From Bosea sp. Tri-49 (GTDB lineage: Bacteria > Pseudomonadota > Alphaproteobacteria > Rhizobiales > Beijerinckiaceae), in the NCBI RefSeq assembly GCF_003952665.1, contig NZ_CP017946.1, positions 2,480,001 to 2,544,000 on the forward strand: a stretch of DNA of 64,000 nt, read 5' to 3'. The position numbers and the translations under genes are program-made. Of the stretch, positions 54,939 through 64,000 are shown piece by piece; the first letter of the stretch is position 1, and each line of letters starts with the position of its first letter. Under the pieces are notes generated by a model. It did not search any database, was not told where the DNA came from, and saw only the letters and a list, made by a program, of their open reading frames with translations.

Positions 54939-54955
54939 TTAAGCGCCGCTTAACC
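54939..54955 (+). promoter_or_regulatory. CtrA-type box upstream of the diguanylate cyclase gene
   Basis: TTAA-GCGCCGC-TTAACC matches the CtrA consensus TTAA-N7-TTAAC exactly. It lies 95-111 bp before the preferred ATG of the GGDEF gene. CtrA is the cell-cycle master regulator of this class of bacteria. The box makes the in-frame TTG at 54963 an unlikely start, because it would leave no room for a promoter. Confidence 0.65.
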
Positions 54956-55049
54956 CAGCAACTTGACGAAGCCTCAACCCAGCGGGGGCAAGCCTGCCCC
55001 GAGCAGTCGCGCCGACCCACCAGCCGGTGCGTGTCCCGGGGTTAGAGCA

Positions 55050-56774
55050 ATGCAAGCCCATCTCGCATCCGACGGCCCGCGGGCCGGGCGAAAGGCGGAC
55101 GGCGCGCTGAGGCGCTCGTCGATTGCGACGATCGCCTTCCTCGCCGTGATGATCGCGCTGGTCATGTCTGGCTTCGTTTACATCAGCCACCAGCAGACAT
55201 TGGTGGAAGAGGTGCGCAAGAGTACCAGGACCTTGCGCGTCGCACGCCAGGCGGTGATGGAAACCGGTGCCGCCGTCGCCGATCTGATGATCCGACACGA
55301 CAGCGAGCCCAAGCTGCTCAACTACGCCAGGGCGCTCAACTGGCTGAACACATTCCCTGAAGACAATTTCCCCAGGACCGCCTTGCGCAGGACGGAAGAG
55401 GTTCCGACGAGCACTATCCTGACGGCACTCAAGGCCGGCTGGGCCGACACGGTCTCGGCGGTCGTCGCAAAGCAGTCCGAGATCGCGCAATCGCTTTATG
55501 TGGCCCGCGAGGTCCAACCCAACACGGCGATCCTCACCGCCGCGATCCTGGCCGACCTGACCAGGAAAGAAGCGATAGAGGCATCGCTCAATCGCAGGAT
55601 CGCCGGCGCGACGAGCATCGTGCTGGGCCTGCAGATCATGACGGGCGCCTTCTGCATCCTCGCCTTCCTCGGCGCTTCGCGCAGCAGTGCGCGTGACGCC
55701 AGGGCGCGCGACCTGGCGGTCGGCAGTGCGAACGCATCGCGCGAGCAGGTCTCGCGCCTGTTCGAGATGACCGAGATGCTGCAGAGCGCTCTGGACCTTG
55801 GCGATGCCAATGCAGTGCTGCGCGCGGCCGCGGCCGATCTCGTCCCCGACCTCGGCGGCGCACTCTATGTCTTCAGCAACTCGCGCGACCGTCTCACGCT
55901 GTCGACCACCTGGGGACGCCCGGACCGCGAAGCCTTGCCGGATGCGATCGGACTGCAGCAATGCTGGGCGTTGAAGCGCGGCAAACCGCACATCAACCAC
56001 CCCAACTCGCACAAGCTCCGCTGCGAGCACTGCAACGTCAGCGACTACGCCCTGGAGATCCCGATGATCGCCCGCGGCGAGATTCTCGGCCTTCTGCAGA
56101 TCTATTGCGACGGCGACCGGGCCGAGGAGCGCCTCAAGGACGTGGCAAGCATCGGCGCAGCGCTCGCCGACGCGATGTCGCTCGCGCTGTCGAACATCGC
56201 CTTGCGCGACAAGCTGCGCAGCCAGGCCCTGCGTGACCCGCTGACCGGCCTCTACAATCGCCGCTATATGGAAGATGCGCTCGAGCGCGTCGTCCGCCTG
56301 GCAGAGCGCGAGAAGACCGAGGTCTCGGTGATTATGATCGATCTCGATCACTTCAAGCGCCTCAACGACCAGCACGGTCATGCCAAGGGCGATGCCGTGC
56401 TGCGCGATACGGCCGCCGCTATCACCAACCAGCTGCGAGAGACCGATATCGCCTGCCGCTATGGCGGTGAAGAACTGATCGTGGTGCTGCCAAATTGCGG
56501 GCTGGAGATGGCAGCGGCGAAGGCCGAGGGCATCAGGGTCAGCGTCGAAGCCCTGTCGGAGCCGAATGGCGCCCAGATCTCTGCCTCCCTCGGCGTCGCC
56601 TGCGCGCCCGTCACCTCTAATTCCACGCGCGAGCTGCTCACCAATTCCGACGCCGCGCTCTATCGCGCGAAGCAGGAGGGCCGGAACCGGGTCGTGCGGG
56701 CGCCTGTCCAGAAATCCAAAGGCTCGCGGCCGGAGCCGGTCGAGCCGCAGACCAAGCTGAACGCAGCGGAATAA
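55050..56774 (+). CDS. Membrane diguanylate cyclase with GAF domain
   Basis: 574 residues from the ATG at 55050; a TTG at 54963 would add 29 residues. Two membrane helices (about residues 22-46 and 186-210) enclose a periplasmic sensor part. A GAF-like domain (about 235-390) leads to GGDEF: DPLTGLYNRRYMEDAL, VIMIDLDHFKRLND and RYGGEELIVVLP near residue 471. The inhibitory RxxD site is present (RETD five residues before GGEEL). It makes cyclic-di-GMP with product feedback. Confidence 0.92.
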   Translation: MQAHLASDGPRAGRKADGALRRSSIATIAFLAVMIALVMSGFVYISHQQTLVEEVRKSTRTLRVARQAVMETGAAVADLMIRHDSEPKLLNYARALNWLNTFPEDNFPRTALRRTEEVPTSTILTALKAGWADTVSAVVAKQSEIAQSLYVAREVQPNTAILTAAILADLTRKEAIEASLNRRIAGATSIVLGLQIMTGAFCILAFLGASRSSARDARARDLAVGSANASREQVSRLFEMTEMLQSALDLGDANAVLRAAAADLVPDLGGALYVFSNSRDRLTLSTTWGRPDREALPDAIGLQQCWALKRGKPHINHPNSHKLRCEHCNVSDYALEIPMIARGEILGLLQIYCDGDRAEERLKDVASIGAALADAMSLALSNIALRDKLRSQALRDPLTGLYNRRYMEDALERVVRLAEREKTEVSVIMIDLDHFKRLNDQHGHAKGDAVLRDTAAAITNQLRETDIACRYGGEELIVVLPNCGLEMAAAKAEGIRVSVEALSEPNGAQISASLGVACAPVTSNSTRELLTNSDAALYRAKQEGRNRVVRAPVQKSKGSRPEPVEPQTKLNAAE

Positions 56775-56788
56775 CGCCGGAGCGGCAA

Positions 56789-59743
<2,955 letters not shown>

Positions 59744-59771
59744 CCTGACCTCCGCAGCGACCAGCCTTCGA

Positions 59772-61289
59772 TCAGGCCGACTGAAACCCTGCCCCGTTCG
59801 GCTGCGATGTCGAGCCCGCAGTCACCTCCGCAGCAGGCCTGTCCACAGAAGGCGGCGCAACCGGCAGCAACATCACGACATCGAGCCCCGGCGCATTGTC
59901 CGACAGGCGGATCGCACCGCCGTGCAAATGCGCGACCGCCGAAGCGAGCGCGAGCCCGAGTCCGAAACCCGGCTTCGTACGGCTTTGGTCGAGCCGGACG
60001 AAGCGCTCCAGGACGCGGCCGCGATCGGCCTCGGGGATACCGGCACCATGATCGGCGACACCGAGCTCGATCGTTTCGCCGATACGCTTTGCGGTGACCG
60101 CCACGGTCGGCGGGGCATCGCCTTCCGGCTTGCCGTATTTCAGCGCGTTGTCGATCAGATTGGCCAGCGCCTGGCCGATCAGCTCGCGATTGCCGGTGAG
60201 CGACAGGGCGGGCTCGACCGAGGCGGACAGAGTGAGCCCCGCCTCCTCGGCGAGTGGTTCGTAGAGTTCGGAGAGCCCATCGACGATCTCGGCGAGGTCG
60301 AGCGGCGCCATGCTATCGCTGATCTGCCGTGTCTCGAGCCGCGCGATCATCAGGAGTGCGTTGAACACGCGGATGAGCCCATCCGCCTCCTCGATCGCGC
60401 CGTCGAGCGCCGCGCGCAGTTGCTCGGGCGACTGCGCCGTGCGCAAGGCCTCCTCGGCACGGTTGCGCAGGCGGGTCAACGGCGTCTTGAGGTCGTGGGC
60501 GATGTTGTCCGAGACCTGCTGCATGCCGCTCATCAGCTCGCCGATACGGTCGAGCATGGCATTCAGATTCTCGGCCAGCCGGTCGAGCTCGTCGCCGGTG
60601 CCGGCAATGGCGAGCCGGCCCTTGAGGTCGCCGGCCATGATCGAGCGGGCCGTGTCGTTCATGCCGTCGATGCGCTTCAGCACGCGCCGCGCCACGAACC
60701 AGCCGGCGAAGCAGCCGAGCACGACGACGAGCAGGAACGACCAGGCAGCAGCTCGCTTGATCACGACGCGCAGGCGCTCGCGCTCCTCGACATCGCGGCC
60801 GACCAGCAGGCGAAAGCCCGCAGGCAGCATGAAGACGCGGACGATGGCATGGTTGGTCTGGTCGAGCGCTTCGGAGGAGCGGGCGTACTCGATCTCGCTC
60901 TCGCCCTGGCGGTCGAGCGTGCCTGGCGGCAGCGCCTCGATATTACCGGCGATACGTTCGCCCAGCGGGGTAGTGACGAGATAGAGCGAGGCGCCCGGTC
61001 CGCGCGAGCGTCGCTCGATAACCTGGACGAGCCGCCTAATACCGCCGAGACGCTGCTGCTCGGCCAGGCCCTGGATCTCGGCGTCAATGGTCGAGCGGAT
61101 CTGGTCGTCGAGCAGGTTCTTGGCATTCCAGGCGACATAGCCCAGCACGAAGACGGCAAAGAGCGCGAAGACGACGAGATAGAGCGCCGTCAGCTTGAAG
61201 GCCGTTGTACGGACGAGGTGCGGCAGGAAGCGCAGGCGACCGGACGACGCTCCGGCTTCCGGGGCCCGGCGATCAGCGAGCTGAGTCAC
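59772..61289 (-). CDS. feuQ: Sensor histidine kinase (FeuQ-like)
   Basis: 505 residues from a GTG at 61289 that overlaps the response-regulator gene by 17 bp. Two membrane helices (about residues 27-50 and 170-195) flank a periplasmic domain; HAMP, HisKA (DNIAHDLKTPLTRLRNR) and HATPase (NLIDNALKYG, DHGAGIPEADRG, GLGLALASAV) follow. The pair with the upstream OmpR-type gene and the adjacent glnE match the feuPQ-glnE order recalled from Sinorhizobium. The signal is unknown. Confidence 0.88.
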   Translation of the reverse strand: MTQLADRRAPEAGASSGRLRFLPHLVRTTAFKLTALYLVVFALFAVFVLGYVAWNAKNLLDDQIRSTIDAEIQGLAEQQRLGGIRRLVQVIERRSRGPGASLYLVTTPLGERIAGNIEALPPGTLDRQGESEIEYARSSEALDQTNHAIVRVFMLPAGFRLLVGRDVEERERLRVVIKRAAAWSFLLVVVLGCFAGWFVARRVLKRIDGMNDTARSIMAGDLKGRLAIAGTGDELDRLAENLNAMLDRIGELMSGMQQVSDNIAHDLKTPLTRLRNRAEEALRTAQSPEQLRAALDGAIEEADGLIRVFNALLMIARLETRQISDSMAPLDLAEIVDGLSELYEPLAEEAGLTLSASVEPALSLTGNRELIGQALANLIDNALKYGKPEGDAPPTVAVTAKRIGETIELGVADHGAGIPEADRGRVLERFVRLDQSRTKPGFGLGLALASAVAHLHGGAIRLSDNAPGLDVVMLLPVAPPSVDRPAAEVTAGSTSQPNGAGFQSA

Positions 61290-61956
61290 GGACCATGTAT
61301 CCCGCGCCGCGGATGGTATGGATCATCGGGTGCTCGAAACCCTTGTCGACCTTGGAGCGCAGCCGCGAGACATGCACGTCGATGACGTTCGTCTGCGGAT
61401 CGAAGTGATAATCCCAAACGTTCTCGAGCAGCATGGTGCGGGTCACCACCTGTCCGGCATGCTTCATCAGATATTCGAGCAGCCGGAACTCGCGCGGCTG
61501 CAGCACGATTTCCTCGCCGCCGCGAGTGACGCGATGTGCCAGCCGGTCGAGCAGGAGATCGCCGACGCGATAGGTGGTCGGTTCGGAGGCCGGCGCGCCA
61601 CGGCGACGCGACAGCACTTCGACGCGTGCGAGTAGCTCGGAGAAGGCGTAGGGTTTGGGCAGGTAATCGTCGCCGCCGGCACGCAGGCCCTTCACCCGGT
61701 CGTCGACTTGGGCGAGCGCGGAGAGGATCAGCGCCGGCACCGTCTCGCCCTGCTCGCGCAGCGAGCGGATTACCGAGAGCCCGTCCATGCGCGGCAGCAT
61801 GCGGTCGACGACGAGCACGTCGTAGCCGCCGCCTTGGGCCATGGCGTAGCCCTCGAGGCCGTCAGGGGCATGGTCGGCGACATGGCCGGCCTCGCGAAAG
61901 GCCTTGACCAGATAGGCTGCCGCCTCGGCATCGTCTTCAACGATCAGGAGTCGCAT
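61273..61956 (-). CDS. feuP: OmpR-family response regulator (FeuP-like)
   Basis: 227 residues. The receiver has MRLLIVEDDAEAAAYL, the phospho-acceptor Asp in VLVVDRMLPRMDG, and Lys in YLPKPYAF. The winged-helix output has LQPREFRLLEYLMKHAGQVVTRTMLLENVWDYHFDPQTNVIDVHVSRLRSK, closely FeuP/PhoP-like. In Sinorhizobium FeuP controls export of cyclic glucan; here only likely. Preceded by a terminator, so it has its own promoter or relies on read-through. Confidence 0.9.
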   Translation of the reverse strand: MRLLIVEDDAEAAAYLVKAFREAGHVADHAPDGLEGYAMAQGGGYDVLVVDRMLPRMDGLSVIRSLREQGETVPALILSALAQVDDRVKGLRAGGDDYLPKPYAFSELLARVEVLSRRRGAPASEPTTYRVGDLLLDRLAHRVTRGGEEIVLQPREFRLLEYLMKHAGQVVTRTMLLENVWDYHFDPQTNVIDVHVSRLRSKVDKGFEHPMIHTIRGAGYMVRDSAR

Positions 61957-61981
61957 GGCGGCAACCTAACCCAAGGAAATG

Positions 61982-62019
61982 AAAAGCGGCAGGCCGGAGG
62001 TGACGATCCGACCTGCCGC
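61982..62019 (-). terminator. Rho-independent terminator after the DegP-type gene
   Basis: Arms at 61986-61998 and 62007-62019 pair with one mismatch (8 bp + C-A + 4 bp); the minus strand then reads TTTTCATTT, a T-rich tail. It lies between the protease stop (62146) and the feuP start (61956), so it ends the protease message and separates the two units. Confidence 0.75.
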
Positions 62020-62145
62020 CGTGGCGGCTGGCATTCCCGGCAGGGGGCGACGTGACAACCGGGAGAAACCATCCGCCCGGACGATGCACTTGCAGATGAA
62101 CTGAACGCTACGCGCAAGAGCATGCCCGATCTGGATAGGCCCGGG

Positions 62146-63381
62146 TCAGGCCGCCGGCTGGCGACCGACCTCGAAGGCGATCTCGCGCTCCTTGCCGTCG
62201 CGCCAGATGGTCAGGCTCGTCTTGGCGCCGGGCGCGAAGGTTGCGATCTTGCGCGAGAGTTCGCGGGCATCGGTGATCCTTTCGCCGTTGACGGCGAGGA
62301 TGGTGTCGCCGCGCTTCAGGCCGGCCTTGGCCGCTGGGCCGTTGGCCTGCGCCTCGGCGATCAGCGCGCCCTTGGCATCCTTCAGGCCGATCGCGTCGGC
62401 GACCTCGGCCGTGACCGGCTGGATCTGCACGCCGATGAAGCCGCGGGCGACCGAGCCGTGCTCCTTGAGCTGCTCGACGACGCTCTGGACGGTGGCGGCG
62501 GGAATCGCGAAGGCGATGCCGACATTGCCGCCCGAGGGCGAGTAGATCGCGGTGTTGACGCCGACGACCTCGCCCTTCTGGTTGAAGGTCGGACCGCCGG
62601 AATTGCCGCGATTCACCGCCGCGTCGATCTGCAGGAAGTCATCATAGGGGCCGGAGCCGATGTCGCGCCCCTGGGCCGAGACGATGCCCGCGGTCACGGT
62701 GCCGCCGAGGCCGAACGGATTGCCGACCGCCAGCACCCATTCGCCGGTGCGCGGCTTACCCGCAGCGAGCTGGACAAAGGGGTAGTTTCCGGACTCGTTG
62801 ACCTTGAGCAGCGCCAGATCGGTGCGGGGATCGGTGCCGATCACCTTGGCCGAGAGCGTCTTGCCGCTATCGGTGACGAGCTGGACCTCTGCCGCGTTGG
62901 CGACGACGTGGTTGTTGGTGACGACGTAGCCGTCCTGACTGACGAAGAAGCCCGAGCCCTGCGAGAGCTGGACGCGCGGCTGCTGCTGCGGTCCGCGCGG
63001 ACCCGAGCCCTCCTCGCCGAAGCGGCGGAAGAAGCGCTCGAGCGGATGGCCGGGGGGCAAGCCCTCGATACCGGCCGGGCCGCTCTCCTCGCCGGCGCTG
63101 GCGACGACCTTGGCCTTGACGCGGACCGAGACGACGGCGGGCTTAACCCGGTCGACCACGTCGGCGAAGGACGGCAGCTGCGTCTGCTGCAGGCCGGAGA
63201 GCTGGATCGGCTGCGCATTGGCGGCGCCGTGAGTGTTCAGGAAGTTGTCGGCGAGACCGGCCATCAGGCCGATGCTGAGCGTCGCCGCGCCGGCGACGAG
63301 CGCGCCGCGCTTCAGGATCGAGCGGGTGGTGGCGGGCGAGCGAGTGGCGGTGTCGGGGGTGTTGTTTTCTTGGGTGGTCAT
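62146..63381 (-). CDS. degP: DegP/HtrA-family periplasmic serine protease
   Basis: 411 residues from the ATG at 63381 (MTTQENNTPDTATR). A membrane anchor or signal (about residues 25-48) leads to the trypsin-like domain: His in VVTNNHVVANA, Asp in DPRTDLALLKV, Ser in NRGNSGGPTFN. One PDZ domain follows (about 300-405), so it is shorter than E. coli DegP with two and closer to DegS in layout. It degrades or senses misfolded envelope proteins. Confidence 0.93.
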   Translation of the reverse strand: MTTQENNTPDTATRSPATTRSILKRGALVAGAATLSIGLMAGLADNFLNTHGAANAQPIQLSGLQQTQLPSFADVVDRVKPAVVSVRVKAKVVASAGEESGPAGIEGLPPGHPLERFFRRFGEEGSGPRGPQQQPRVQLSQGSGFFVSQDGYVVTNNHVVANAAEVQLVTDSGKTLSAKVIGTDPRTDLALLKVNESGNYPFVQLAAGKPRTGEWVLAVGNPFGLGGTVTAGIVSAQGRDIGSGPYDDFLQIDAAVNRGNSGGPTFNQKGEVVGVNTAIYSPSGGNVGIAFAIPAATVQSVVEQLKEHGSVARGFIGVQIQPVTAEVADAIGLKDAKGALIAEAQANGPAAKAGLKRGDTILAVNGERITDARELSRKIATFAPGAKTSLTIWRDGKEREIAFEVGRQPAA

Positions 63382-63575
63382 GGTTCTCACCTCGATGCGG
63401 GAGGCAGGGCCTTCCCTGCTTCGTGAGGTGGACCATGACGGGCAGTGCCTTACCCGGATTTCGCCCGATGATGACAGTTTCGTAAGGTTGGCGAGGCGCC
63501 GGGCGGGAACCCGCTTGACGCCGGCTCGCTCGCAATGCTCCCTACTGTCGATGCGCGCGATAAGAGCAGGCCAAA

Positions 63576-64000
63576 ATGAAATATATGATTGGTTGTATCG
63601 CTCTCGCCGCATTAGTGCTGGCCGAAGAAGGCGCCCTGGCGCAAAGCATGTCCGCCTATGAAACCGGGGTACGTCTCGCACAGCGCCGCGGCTATGATAA
63701 TGTCGAATGCTATGGGCGGGTCTTCGCCAGGTATGCTGTGGTCGTCGAAAGAGCCGACGGGCGGAGAGGCTGGCTCGCCGCCTCGACACAGGCCTACAAC
63801 GCCGAGCTGCAGCGCCGCTGCGGCGTCGACCGGCTCGGTGACCTGAGGCAGAGGCGACAGCAGTCGGGTCCGGTCACATCGCAATATCGTGGCGGGGCTT
63901 ACCAGGCCGGCCTCAGGATCGCAGCGAAACGAGGCTATTCCGGCCCCGCGGCTGCTTGCTTTGCGCGGGTTTTCGCCAATCAGGCCAGCGTTGGCCCGTC
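63576..64000 (+). CDS. Secreted protein with internal tandem repeat, C-terminus cut off
   Basis: 141 codons are visible and open to the window end. The ATG at 63576 has GAGCAGG upstream. It starts MKYMIGCIALAALVLAEEGALAQS, a signal peptide ending ALAQ. Two copies of a motif follow: SAYETGVRLAQRRGYDNVECYGRVFARY and GAYQAGLRIAAKRGYSGPAAACFARVFANQ. Each has a conserved Cys near the end. No family is recognised. The N-terminus, export signal and repeats support a real gene. Confidence 0.75.
   Translation, partial: MKYMIGCIALAALVLAEEGALAQSMSAYETGVRLAQRRGYDNVECYGRVFARYAVVVERADGRRGWLAASTQAYNAELQRRCGVDRLGDLRQRRQQSGPVTSQYRGGAYQAGLRIAAKRGYSGPAAACFARVFANQASVGP

Noticed and set aside
62122..63426. A 434-codon plus-strand frame opposite the DegP-type gene
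   Set aside because: Same composition-driven shadow; protease motifs on the minus strand are clear.

Overview
This is a GC-rich window from a metabolically versatile soil- or water-type alphaproteobacterium of the order Hyphomicrobiales. The gene content and the right-end gene order (degP, feuP, feuQ, glnE) resemble rhizobia and relatives such as Bosea or Methylobacterium. The genus is an inference and was not tested. No rRNA, tRNA, prophage, insertion sequence or CRISPR array was seen. Genes are tightly packed and often overlap by 4 bp.

Layout. 1-8.4 kb: a glyoxylate operon on the minus strand (gcl, hyi, glxR, a PanE-like reductase and a cut-off FAH-family gene), a divergent IclR regulator, and a two-subunit ADP-forming acyl-CoA synthetase of unclear substrate. 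Matching 19-bp operator-like sites precede both minus-strand operons, so the IclR protein probably controls both. 8.7-11.9 kb: a hydroxyquinol operon (flavin monooxygenase, maleylacetate reductase, intradiol dioxygenase). 12.1-15.9 kb: two tiny genes, a MarR/membrane-protein divergon and a chemoreceptor. 16.0-24.6 kb: a five-gene uptake/amidohydrolase operon facing a MocR regulator, then a GntR regulator, cobF and an M20 amidohydrolase. 24.7-32.0 kb: topoisomerase IB, a four-gene ABC importer, and a divergent GntR regulator with mannonate dehydratase.

32.0-33.6 kb holds a VapBC45-like toxin-antitoxin pair and a small GIY-YIG-like protein. 33.7-45.5 kb is a urease region in two blocks. The accessory block has hupE/ureJ, ureG, a DUF3995-like membrane gene, ureF and a ureE with a very long histidine-rich tail. 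The structural block has ureC, a DUF1003 gene, a fused ureAB, a small acidic gene and ureD. Two orphan periplasmic binding-protein genes separate the blocks. 45.6-49.7 kb: a sugar kinase, an aldose epimerase, a glyoxalase-like protein and a cation-diffusion transporter. 49.7-64 kb: pepN, a PAS histidine kinase, a diguanylate cyclase preceded by a CtrA-type box, glnE, feuQ/feuP, a terminator, a DegP-type protease and a cut-off secreted protein with an internal repeat.

The genes suggest a life of scavenging organic acids, aromatics, urea, amino acids and sugar acids. The least explained parts are the extra genes translationally coupled into the urease operons, the degenerate acyl-CoA synthetase, and the MocR-controlled amidohydrolase/transport operon. 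All functions are assigned by reading motifs from memory; no database search was run.
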